This document shows, one piece after another, positions 1 to 7,059 of a stretch of 64,000 bases of DNA (the first letter of the stretch is position 1; each line of letters opens with the position of its first letter). Made by a program: the position numbers and the translations under genes. The notes under the pieces were generated by a model. The model saw nothing but the letters and a program-made list of their open reading frames with translations. It did no database searches and had not been told where the DNA came from. This stretch comes from Diaminobutyricimonas sp. LJ205 (GTDB taxonomy: Bacteria > Actinomycetota > Actinomycetes > Actinomycetales > Microbacteriaceae). Location: assembly GCF_009755725.1 (NCBI RefSeq), contig NZ_CP046619.1:1860001-1924000 (forward strand). The letters run 5' to 3'.

Positions 1-1
1 C

Positions 2-382
2 CTTGCCAACGTCTCGGCCGGAAAGATCGACAACGGCGCCGGCCGTATCGGCCGCCTGCTGGAGCCGCTCACGCTCAAGGATGTCTTCGCATCCGAGGAT
101 CTCGACAGCGACTCCGTGCACGTCGACTCCGGAATCGCCCCCGAGACCATCGCCCAGGCGAACCCCGACTGGATGATCGTGCTCGATCGCGACGCTGCCA
201 CCGCAGATGGTGAGGTCACCCCTGCGAAGCAGGTCGTCGCCGCCCAGGAGGCGTTCACGAAAACCACCTTCGTGACCAAGGACCAGATCATCTACCTCGA
301 CTCGTACTTCTACGTGACCGAGGGGATCCAGGCCTATACCGACGCCTTCGAGAGCATCGCCTCGGCCTTCAACGCCGCCTGA
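2..382 (+). CDS. Siderophore ABC transporter substrate-binding protein, C-terminal part
   Basis: This is the 3' end of a gene whose start lies before the window; the reading frame is open from base 2 to the TGA at 380-382 (126 residues). The protein would be the extracytoplasmic binding protein that delivers ferric siderophore to the permeases that follow. The visible part has the last lobe of the class III (FecB/FatB-like) fold: the segment PDWMIVLDRD, where such proteins ask where the ligand is bound, and a C-terminal helix in which residues such as YVTEGIQAYTDAF sit. The three genes downstream on the same strand complete an importer. The precise siderophore cannot be read from this fragment. 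Confidence 0.85.
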   Translation, partial: LANVSAGKIDNGAGRIGRLLEPLTLKDVFASEDLDSDSVHVDSGIAPETIAQANPDWMIVLDRDAATADGEVTPAKQVVAAQEAFTKTTFVTKDQIIYLDSYFYVTEGIQAYTDAFESIASAFNAA

Positions 383-394
383 CCATCAGCCACC

Positions 395-426
395 AGGGGC
401 GCCGGTTGCCCGCATCCGGCGCCCCT
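395..426 (+). promoter_or_regulatory. Intra-operon stem-loop after the binding-protein gene
   Basis: A perfect 11-bp inverted repeat (395-405 with 416-426, 10-base loop) lies in the 62-base gap between the binding-protein stop and the first permease start. No T-run follows. Such hairpins often protect the upstream mRNA or partly terminate, so that the binding protein is made in excess of the permeases; this role is inferred. Confidence 0.55.
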
Positions 427-444
427 CACCCGTGAGATCCACCA

Positions 445-1413
445 GTGCCCTCTCGAACCATCATCCAGACGACCAGTGTCGTGGTCGTCATCGCGCTGGT
501 CGCCGCCTCGCTGTTCGTCGGCGGGTACAACATCTCGCTCGGCAACCTGTTCACCGATCCTGCCGCGGCCGAGATGTTCTTAATCTCCCGGGTGCCGCGC
601 ACCCTCGCGCTGATCTTCGCGGCACTGGCGATGAGCATCTCCGGCGTGATCATGCAGCTCATCACCCAGAACCGTTTCGTTGAGCCGACCACCGCAGGCA
701 CCAGCCAGTGGGCCGGGCTCGGACTGCTGGTGATGCTGATCGTGTTCCCTGAGGCACCACCGATGCTGCGCATGGTCGCTGCGACGGCGTTCGCCTTCGC
801 CGGCACGGCCGTCTTCCTTGCCGTGCTGCGCCGGGTCGCGGTGCGCTCCTCGATCATCGTCCCGCTGGTCGGCATCATGCTGGGCGCGGTGGTGGGCGCC
901 ATCACCACCTACCTGGCCGGCACCTTCAACCTGCTGCAGGCCATGGCGGCCTGGCGCTCTGGCGGATTCAGCGGCATCGTGCGCGGTTTCTACGAGCCGC
1001 TCTGGATCGTTGCGATCGTCGCCGTGGTCGCCTTCATCGTGGCGAACCGGTTCACCGTGGTCGGCCTCGGTCGAGACCTGGCCACGAACGTCGGGCTGAA
1101 CTACGACAAGGTGGTGCTGCTCGGCGTCACCATGGTGGCGCTGTCGACCGGCGTCTCCACGGTCGTGGTCGGGTTCATCCCCTTCCTCGGGTTGATCGTG
1201 CCCAATATCGTCTCGATGGTCCGCGGCGACGACATGCGCTCGAACCTGCCCTGGGTGGCCATGATCGGAGTCGGACTGCTGCTGGCCTGCGACCTGATCG
1301 GCCGCACGATCGTGGCGCCGATGGAGATCCCGGCCTCGGTGGTGCTCGGCGCCCTCGGCGCCGCCGTGTTCATCGTGCTCGTGCTCAAGCAACGGAGGAC
1401 AGTCAGTGCTTGA
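445..1413 (+). CDS. Iron-siderophore ABC transporter permease (FecCD family)
   Basis: A 322-residue integral membrane protein of the FecCD (BtuC-like) family. It has about nine hydrophobic segments, the family segment SRVPRTLALIFAALAMSISG near residues 48-67, and a late GFIPFLGLIVPNIV segment that is the usual coupling region of these permeases. It pairs with the next permease to form the membrane channel. The start is GTG at 445, 62 bases after the binding-protein stop. The 3' end overlaps the next gene by 8 bases, so translation is coupled. The type resembles the VctD/YclN group of catecholate-siderophore importers, but substrate is not determined. Confidence 0.9.
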   Translation: MPSRTIIQTTSVVVVIALVAASLFVGGYNISLGNLFTDPAAAEMFLISRVPRTLALIFAALAMSISGVIMQLITQNRFVEPTTAGTSQWAGLGLLVMLIVFPEAPPMLRMVAATAFAFAGTAVFLAVLRRVAVRSSIIVPLVGIMLGAVVGAITTYLAGTFNLLQAMAAWRSGGFSGIVRGFYEPLWIVAIVAVVAFIVANRFTVVGLGRDLATNVGLNYDKVVLLGVTMVALSTGVSTVVVGFIPFLGLIVPNIVSMVRGDDMRSNLPWVAMIGVGLLLACDLIGRTIVAPMEIPASVVLGALGAAVFIVLVLKQRRTVSA

Positions 1414-2398
1414 GACTGTGGCCGTGGCATCCGCCAGCCGGATGAAGCGCCTGACACCGGGCATGCGACTCGTGATCGTCGGCGTGCTGGTCGCGATCGC
1501 CATCGCATGCTTTTTGCTGCTGTTCATTCGCGGCGGGTTCTGGTTCAGCTTCGAACGCCGGGCAACCATGCTCGGCGCGATGACAATCGCCGCGTTCACG
1601 CAGGGTGTCGGCACGGTGGTATTCCACACCATCACGAACAACCGCATCCTCACCCCGTCGATCATGGGCTTCGACTCGCTGTACGCGCTCATGCAGACCG
1701 TGACCGTGTTCATCTTCGGCGGCGCGGTACTCGCTGAGACCGAGGGGCTGCCGAAGCTGATCACCCAGACGGTGCTCATGGTGATCTTCGCAACGCTGCT
1801 GTACCGCTGGCTGTTCTCCGGCCGCTTCGGCAGCCTGTACCTGCTGCTGCTGGTCGGCGTCGTCTTCGGACTCGCATTCGACAGCGTGTCCGTGTTCCTG
1901 CAGCGGTTGCTCAACCCGACCGACTACGACCTGCTGTCGACGCGGCTGTTCGGACGGATGAGCAACGTGGACGACAGCTACCTGCCGCTCGCGTTCGGGG
2001 TCTGTCTGGTGGTTGGCGCGGTGCTCTGGGCGAGGCGGTACCGGCTGGATGCGTTGCTGCTCGGCCGGGATACGGCGACGGCGATCGGCGTGCGGCACAA
2101 GCGCGAGATGACCCTGATGCTGATCCTCATCGCGGTGCTGGTCGCCTTCTCGACCGCACTGGTCGGCCCGATGACCTTCTACGGCTTCGTCGTCGCGCTG
2201 CTCGCCTACCAGGCGGCGGGTACTCACCGGCACGCGTTTGTGATGCCGATGGCGTTCCTGCTCGGGCTGCTCACCCTGGTGGGCGGGCAGTTCATCATGG
2301 AGCACGTGTTCTCGGCATCCGGCTTCCTCACCGTGATCATCGAGTTCGCCGGCGGCATCATCTTCCTCATCCTGCTTCTTAGGAAGGGCACCCTGTGA
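1406..2398 (+). CDS. Iron-siderophore ABC transporter permease, second subunit
   Basis: A 330-residue FecCD-type permease, partner of the preceding gene. Visible features are multiple membrane segments, the stretch FDSLYALMQTVTVFIFGG early on, and LVGPMTFYGFVVALLAYQ in the coupling-helix region near residue 255. It resembles the VctG/YclO half of such importers. It overlaps the upstream permease by 8 bases and shares a GTGA overlap with the ATPase gene downstream, giving a compact binding protein-permease-permease-ATPase operon. Confidence 0.9.
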   Translation: MLETVAVASASRMKRLTPGMRLVIVGVLVAIAIACFLLLFIRGGFWFSFERRATMLGAMTIAAFTQGVGTVVFHTITNNRILTPSIMGFDSLYALMQTVTVFIFGGAVLAETEGLPKLITQTVLMVIFATLLYRWLFSGRFGSLYLLLLVGVVFGLAFDSVSVFLQRLLNPTDYDLLSTRLFGRMSNVDDSYLPLAFGVCLVVGAVLWARRYRLDALLLGRDTATAIGVRHKREMTLMLILIAVLVAFSTALVGPMTFYGFVVALLAYQAAGTHRHAFVMPMAFLLGLLTLVGGQFIMEHVFSASGFLTVIIEFAGGIIFLILLLRKGTL

Positions 2399-3153
2399 TC
2401 GACTTCGTCGACGTCCGCATGACCTACAACGACACCGTCGTGCTCGGGCCGGTCACCGGTTCGATCGCCCGCGGCGGGATCACCGCCCTCGTCGGCCCGA
2501 ACGGCGCAGGCAAGTCGACGCTGCTCGGCATCATCGGCCGGCTGATCGAGCCCGGGAGCGGCACGGTCACCGTCGGCGGGCTGGATGTTCGGGCATCCGA
2601 CGCCCGTGAACTGGCTCGCACGCTGTCAATCCTTCGCCAGGAGAACCAGGTGTCCGCGCGGTTGACCGTGCGTGACCTGGTCGGTTTCGGCCGGTTCCCG
2701 CACTGCCAGGGCCGGTTGCGCGCCGAGGACCACGCCCAGGTGGCGAGTTCGCTCGAGTTCTTGAACCTGACCCCGCTGGCCGACCGGTTCATCGATGAAC
2801 TGTCGGGCGGGCAACGCCAGCGCGCGTTCGTGGCGATGGTGCTCGCGCAGGACACCGAGTACGTGCTGCTGGACGAGCCGCTGAACAGCATGGACATGAA
2901 GCATGCAGTGCTGATGATGCGGCAGCTGCGCCGGGCTGCCGACGAACTCGGCAAGACCATCGTGCTCGTCGTGCACGACATCAACATCGCCGCGGCCTAC
3001 TCCGACCGCATCGTCGCGCTCTGCGAGGGCCAGATCGCAGGATCGGGCACGCCGGCGGAAATCATGCGGGAGGACGTGCTCAGCCGCGTGTTCGACACCC
3101 CGGTGCGGGTGTTCGACGTCGACGGCCAGCCAACGGCGGTCTACACACGCTGA
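2395..3153 (+). CDS. Iron-siderophore ABC transporter ATP-binding protein
   Basis: A 252-residue cytoplasmic ATPase that powers the importer. It carries a Walker A motif GPNGAGKST (residues 34-42), the ABC signature LSGGQ (136-140), Walker B ending in VLLDEP (157-162) and the switch histidine in VVHDINIAAAYSDRI. This is the FepC/FecE-type arrangement. The start GTG overlaps the stop of the upstream permease (GTGA). It is the last gene of the iron operon; no terminator with a T-run was seen after it. Confidence 0.93.
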   Translation: MIDFVDVRMTYNDTVVLGPVTGSIARGGITALVGPNGAGKSTLLGIIGRLIEPGSGTVTVGGLDVRASDARELARTLSILRQENQVSARLTVRDLVGFGRFPHCQGRLRAEDHAQVASSLEFLNLTPLADRFIDELSGGQRQRAFVAMVLAQDTEYVLLDEPLNSMDMKHAVLMMRQLRRAADELGKTIVLVVHDINIAAAYSDRIVALCEGQIAGSGTPAEIMREDVLSRVFDTPVRVFDVDGQPTAVYTR

Positions 3154-3222
3154 GCGTTGCCTGCTCGCTCGGGATGCCGCGCGCTCTGGACGCCGGGCGC
3201 GACGAGGCGTACCGTGCCACGC

Positions 3223-3462
3223 ATGAGTGAGACCAACCGTGGCGGCGACGACGAGCAGGTGCGGCGCGACACCTCGTACAGCCCAGCCAGCGACAAGGAA
3301 ACCGAGCAGCGTCAGCAGGACCCGGCCCAAAGCGCGGCCACCGACGATGCAGCCATCGACGAGAACGATGTGAAGGTGCTGCCCGGTACCGGCGGGCCGG
3401 ATGACACTGGCGACGTTGAGGTCGATGACGACGAGCTCAACATGCCGAGGAATCCGAGCTGA
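3223..3462 (+). CDS. Small acidic protein of unknown function
   Basis: A 79-residue hydrophilic protein beginning at ATG 3223; an upstream extension to 3157 is possible but has no supporting start signal. It is rich in Asp, Glu, Gln and Ser and has no membrane segment or cysteine. The C-terminal part, with VLPGTGGPDDTGDVEVDDDEL, resembles a short sequence I associate with small conserved Microbacteriaceae proteins; this is recollection, not a search. It is probably disordered. No function can be assigned. Confidence 0.65.
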   Translation: MSETNRGGDDEQVRRDTSYSPASDKETEQRQQDPAQSAATDDAAIDENDVKVLPGTGGPDDTGDVEVDDDELNMPRNPS

Positions 3463-3483
3463 GGATCAGCGTTTCGCCGGTTC

Positions 3484-3666
3484 TCAGCGCTTCTCGCCGG
3501 GGATGACGATCCAGAGGACGAGGTACAGCAGGATCTGCGGCCCCGGCAGCAGCAGACTGAGCAGGGTCAGCACGCGAACGGTAGTGGGATTCCAGCCGAA
3601 CCGGTTGGCGATCGCGAGGCAGACGCCCGCGATGACACGGCCACGACGGGGTCTTCTGAGTTCCAT
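3484..3666 (-). CDS. PspC-domain small membrane protein
   Basis: A 60-residue protein made almost entirely of a PspC domain. The N-terminus is basic (MELRRPRRGRVIAGVCLAIA), followed by an RFGWNPTTVRVL segment and a hydrophobic stretch ending LYLVLWIVIPGEKR. In larger proteins this domain senses envelope stress with PspA; here it stands alone. I chose the ATG at 3664-3666 because the family pattern starts there; the longer reading frame upstream has no domain sense. Confidence 0.85.
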   Translation of the reverse strand: MELRRPRRGRVIAGVCLAIANRFGWNPTTVRVLTLLSLLLPGPQILLYLVLWIVIPGEKR

Positions 3667-3742
3667 GACTCCAGCCTTCCCGGCATGAAGCGGCGCCGCA
3701 ATCCGGGGTTCCCCTGATTGCAGCGCCGGTGCCGTCAGACGA

Positions 3743-3856
3743 TCAGCTGTTCTGATCCTTGGTTTGGGACTTTGCCCGCTTCTCGGCTCGCTTCTGCTTG
3801 ATCGACTTCGTTGCGGCGGTCTTATGTTCGGACTTCTTCGGTGACTTGTCAGGCAT
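3743..3856 (-). CDS. Very small lysine-rich protein (37 aa)
   Basis: A 37-codon gene with ATG at 3854-3856 and TGA at 3743-3745. A strong ribosome-binding site (GGGAGGAG on the minus strand) lies 5 bases before the start. The protein begins MPDKSPKKSEHK, contains SIKQKRAEKRAK and ends DQNS; about a third of its residues are Lys or Arg, with no hydrophobic core. I associate proteins of this pattern with Microbacteriaceae, where they are usually called hypothetical. Its composition suggests binding to nucleic acid or ribosomes, which is inference. Confidence 0.65.
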   Translation of the reverse strand: MPDKSPKKSEHKTAATKSIKQKRAEKRAKSQTKDQNS

Positions 3857-3934
3857 ATCGACTCCTCCCACGACGTGTTGTTCCCGGCAGAATACGCCGC
3901 GTGGCCGGTCGATGCGAGCGGGTACGGGTGATGC

Positions 3935-5269
3935 TCAGGATGCCGCGGCCTCGGCCTGTCCAGCGTGTTCAGTCGAGGCATCCAATGGGTGCTCCAGTTC
4001 GTCCCGATGCATCCGGAACAGGAGAATCGCCCCGATCGCGAGGAAGGTCGGAATGACACCGGCGATCAGGAACGCGGGGCCGAGCCCGATCGCCAGCCCG
4101 ATCGGGCCGGCGATCGCCATGGAGATCGGCATCAGCGCGAGCGAGACGAAGAAGTCGAGACTCGAAACCCGGCCGAGCAGTGCCGCGGGGACTCGGCGTT
4201 GCAGCAGCGTGCCCCAGATGACGCTGCCGGCTGAGAAGGTGAACCCGACGATGAACAGAGCGATCACCATCAGCCAGAGCTGTGAGGTGTAGCCGATGAT
4301 CGCGAGCGGGAGACATCCGACTCCCCACGCCAGGTTCATGATCGTGAGGTAGCGGCGTGGCAGGCGGACGGATGCCACCAGCATCGAGCCGGCCGCACCG
4401 CCGATGCCGAACGCGGCGAGGGCTAGGGCGAAGCCTTCGGGGCCACCGTTGGCCTGATCCTTGACCGCGAACGGCAACAGCACCTCGATCGGTCCCATGA
4501 TGACCAGGATGAGCAGGCAGGCAAAGACGAGCGTGCCCAGCAGCCACGGTGTCTTCACCATGTAGACGAAGCCGTCGCGCATGTCCTTCAGCACCAGCAT
4601 GACCGGGTGCTGGGGTACTGCCTCACCGCGCGTGCTGCGCAGGGGCGTGGGCTTCATGAGGCTCAGCCCGATCACGGCGAGGAGCTGCGAGCTCGCGACG
4701 AGCGCGAAAGTGAGTCCGGGTGAGAACGCGGAGATCGCCGCGCTCGCCACCGCCGGACCGGCCGCCTGCATGATCACCGGACGCAGCATCCCCTCAACGC
4801 CGTTCGCGACCAGTAATTGGTCCGCGGGCAGGATGCCAGGGAGCAGCGCCGAGTATGCGGGGTAGAAGAACCCGTCGGCGACTCCGAGCACGAACGAGAT
4901 CAGGGCGAGGTGCCAGATTTCGAGGGTGCCGGTGAGAGCCAGCACGGCGCCGGTGGCGATGCTCGCCGTCTTGGTCGCTTCGACGGCGACCATGATCCGT
5001 CGTTGCGGGATGCGGTCGGCGGCGACCCCGCCGAAGAGCACCGCGGCGACCAGGCCGACCGCCGAGCCGGTGGCGACGATCGAGAGTTCGATCGGTCCGC
5101 CATCCAGCTCGATGACCTGCCAGACGACGGCGACCAGCCACATTCCCGCGCCGAACAGCGACAGGGTGAGGGCACCCATCAGGATGCGGTATTGCGATTC
5201 CAGGAATGGGCGCGCGGCGCGGGGCAGGCGGCTGGGGCGAACGGGAGTCTTAGGGGCGTCATCCGACAC
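3935..5269 (-). CDS. MFS transporter, EntS-like exporter
   Basis: A 444-residue major facilitator protein with about twelve hydrophobic segments. The first half has GLVAAVLFGGVAADRIPQRR, the conserved MFS loop after helix 2, and the domain resembles MFS_3 (EntS/enterobactin exporter) proteins. The C-terminus is short, acidic and cytoplasmic (HRDELEHPLDAS). The ATG at 5269 precedes a basic N-terminus. Its position near a siderophore importer makes siderophore export possible, but the strand differs, genes intervene, and drug export is equally plausible. Confidence 0.85.
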   Translation of the reverse strand: MSDDAPKTPVRPSRLPRAARPFLESQYRILMGALTLSLFGAGMWLVAVVWQVIELDGGPIELSIVATGSAVGLVAAVLFGGVAADRIPQRRIMVAVEATKTASIATGAVLALTGTLEIWHLALISFVLGVADGFFYPAYSALLPGILPADQLLVANGVEGMLRPVIMQAAGPAVASAAISAFSPGLTFALVASSQLLAVIGLSLMKPTPLRSTRGEAVPQHPVMLVLKDMRDGFVYMVKTPWLLGTLVFACLLILVIMGPIEVLLPFAVKDQANGGPEGFALALAAFGIGGAAGSMLVASVRLPRRYLTIMNLAWGVGCLPLAIIGYTSQLWLMVIALFIVGFTFSAGSVIWGTLLQRRVPAALLGRVSSLDFFVSLALMPISMAIAGPIGLAIGLGPAFLIAGVIPTFLAIGAILLFRMHRDELEHPLDASTEHAGQAEAAAS

Positions 5270-5324
5270 TGGATGCGTTCCTCTCGAGATGTTGGGATGT
5301 ATCGGCTTCGCGCCGGATTTTGGT

Positions 5325-5768
5325 TTATTGCCGGGCGCGTCGGGCCATTTCCTCCTGGGCCGCGATTGCCTCCTGGTTGTTGCCCACCAGACCGAGGACG
5401 TTGCCAGCAGGATCCTTAAACCAGGCCATCATGGCCAGGTTGTTCTCGTCGCGCCAGATGCCCTTGGAGTCGTTGGGCATGTCAGGTAGCTCGTCGTCGC
5501 CGTAGATCTTGGTCTGCACGCCGGCCGAGTTCAGCTCGTCGACCGCCTTCTCGACGTCTTCGACGCCGAAGTGCAGCACCGTGAAGCTGGCCGGCCGGTG
5601 GTTGTCCTTCGGGTAGACGAAGACCTGGCCGCCACTCGCGAGGGTGATGTCGATTCCGCCGAGCTGATTGTCGGCAACCTTCAATCCGAGCTTCTGTCCG
5701 TAGAACTCCTTCGCTGCCTCGATGTCGTCGGTCGAGAAGGAGCTGAATACCTGGGTGTGTGTAAGCAT
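5325..5768 (-). CDS. VOC (glyoxalase/bleomycin-resistance fold) protein
   Basis: A 147-residue single-domain VOC protein. The opening THTQVFSSFSTDDIEAAKEFYGQKLGLKV and later WFKDPAGNVLGLVGNN are the paired beta-alpha-beta-beta-beta modules of the family. Potential metal ligands are not obvious enough to name an enzyme. It is transcribed away from the TetR regulator at 5855, leaving an 86-base shared promoter region, so that regulator probably controls it. Confidence 0.88.
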   Translation of the reverse strand: MLTHTQVFSSFSTDDIEAAKEFYGQKLGLKVADNQLGGIDITLASGGQVFVYPKDNHRPASFTVLHFGVEDVEKAVDELNSAGVQTKIYGDDELPDMPNDSKGIWRDENNLAMMAWFKDPAGNVLGLVGNNQEAIAAQEEMARRARQ

Positions 5769-5854
5769 CTGTGCCTCCCGGCATCGGGTCGATCCAATGT
5801 GTACGCTGTCAACACTCTCACTTCGTCATTGCCACTGTCCAGAGGAATCCCGCC

Positions 5855-6631
5855 ATGTCCCTCGCCCGAAGCACCTACCACCACGGAGACCTGCGCGATG
5901 CGCTGATCGCCGCCGGGCTCGCGCTGGCGCGGGTCGGCGGACCGGACGCCGTGGGCGTCCGCGAGGTCACCCGCCAGGTCGGAGTGTCGCCCTCGGCTGC
6001 GTACCGCCACTTCTCGGACCGGCAGGCTTTGCTCGACGCCGTCTCCGCCGCCGCGCAGGGGCTCGCCGCGGATCGGATGGAGCAGGAGTTGCTGAAGGTT
6101 TCGACGGGTTCTTCGGGTTCGACTGGTTCTTCTGGTTCGTCAGGTTCCGGTTCGCCAGGTTCTTCCGGTTCGCCAGGTTCTTCCGGTTCGCCAGGTCCTT
6201 CCCGTTCGTCAGGTTCGCCCGGTACGCCCGCTTCCTCCGCTCCTTCAGTGGCTCCCGCTACTCCCGCTCCTTCAGCAGCTCGTGACCGTTTACGTGCGGT
6301 CGGTGTCGGCTATCTCGCGTTCGCTCGTGAGGAGCCTGGACTATTCCGAGTGGCATTCACGGTGCCCCACGATCTCAGTGAGGCTGTCGCGCCCGACAAG
6401 GCGGGGGCATCCGGTCGCACCCCATTCCAGTTGCTGTCGCTCGCGCTTGATGAATTGGTCGCTGCTGGATCCCTTCCAGCATCGCGGCGGCCCGGAGCGG
6501 AGCTGCACGCCTGGTCGGCGGTTCACGGGCTCGGGATGCTTGTGATCGACGGGCCGTTGCGCGGGCTGACCGATGAGATGGTGGATGCCGCCACGGTGCA
6601 GCTGCTCGACATGGTCGAGCGCGGGTTGTAG
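5855..6631 (+). CDS. TetR-family regulator (WHG domain) with low-complexity insert
   Basis: A 258-residue DNA-binding repressor. Residues about 8-65 are the TetR helix-turn-helix (YHHGDLRDALIAAG; VSPSAAYRHFSDRQALLDAV). Residues about 155-258 form a WHG-type ligand domain with AWSAVHGLGMLVIDGPL. Between them, about residues 83-145, lies an insert of Ser, Gly, Pro, Thr and Ala encoded by a DNA tandem repeat; most relatives are near 190-200 residues. I placed the start at ATG 5855, directly before MSLARSTYHHGD. It is divergent from the VOC gene, its likely target. Confidence 0.88.
   Translation: MSLARSTYHHGDLRDALIAAGLALARVGGPDAVGVREVTRQVGVSPSAAYRHFSDRQALLDAVSAAAQGLAADRMEQELLKVSTGSSGSTGSSGSSGSGSPGSSGSPGSSGSPGPSRSSGSPGTPASSAPSVAPATPAPSAARDRLRAVGVGYLAFAREEPGLFRVAFTVPHDLSEAVAPDKAGASGRTPFQLLSLALDELVAAGSLPASRRPGAELHAWSAVHGLGMLVIDGPLRGLTDEMVDAATVQLLDMVERGL
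6097..6280 (+). repeat. In-frame tandem repeats inside the TetR gene
   Basis: The segment is built from degenerate copies of a 9-base unit like GGTTCTTCN and an 18-base unit GGTTCTTCCGGTTCGCCA, clearest at about 6158-6195. Being multiples of three, they add or remove Gly/Ser/Pro residues without a frameshift. The repeat lies exactly between the two TetR domains. Confidence 0.85.
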
Positions 6632-6654
6632 CGCAGCACAAAACGCCGCACTCA

Positions 6655-6965
6655 TCTCCTCTTCCTGTTTCTCCGCTCTTCTGTCTTATTGCCCTTCCCC
6701 ATTTCCCCGCGACGTCGCTCCTCTGGCCCCGTCTCTTCGCGGACTGTCTCACCCCGTCTTCCTGCTTCCTGCCTCTCCCTGCTCCCCGCCTCTTCCTGCT
6801 TCCTGCCTCTCCCCGCCTCTTCCTGCTTCCCGCCTCGCCCTGCTCCCGGTCTCGCCCTGCTCCCTGCCTCTCCCCTCTTCCTGGCTCCCTTCTTCCTGTC
6901 TCTGACTATTTCTGTCTTTCCGCCGTTCAGGCTCGCCGCTTTCCTGCCCTCCCTTCTGCAAATCG
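6655..6965. repeat. Pyrimidine-rich tract with short C/T repeats (gap 6632-7059)
   Basis: The 428-base gap between the TetR gene and the HNH gene holds no convincing gene. Most of it on the plus strand is C and T, with degenerate repeats of CTTCCTGC, CTGCCTCTCC and CCCGCCTCTTCCTG. Reading frames across it on both strands give only low-complexity Ser/Leu/Pro or Arg/Glu/Gly strings and are not called. Long polypyrimidine/polypurine runs with mirror symmetry can form triplex DNA; that role is speculative. Bases 6966-7059 are of normal composition and contain the upstream region of the HNH gene. Confidence 0.8.
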
Positions 6966-7059
6966 CCAGCAGCACTGCGTCTTCTCGTCCACAGCCAGAA
7001 TCTTCGCGACTTATTCGAAACCCCTTCATAAATGTGTTCGAGCCTGGGAGAATTGATGC

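Noticed and set aside
580-1914. Very long reading frames antisense to real genes (also 1403-2305, 10682-12229, 19058-20407, 31844-32983)
   Set aside because: High-GC codon use keeps the opposite strand open. They lie entirely over recognised genes and have no family pattern.
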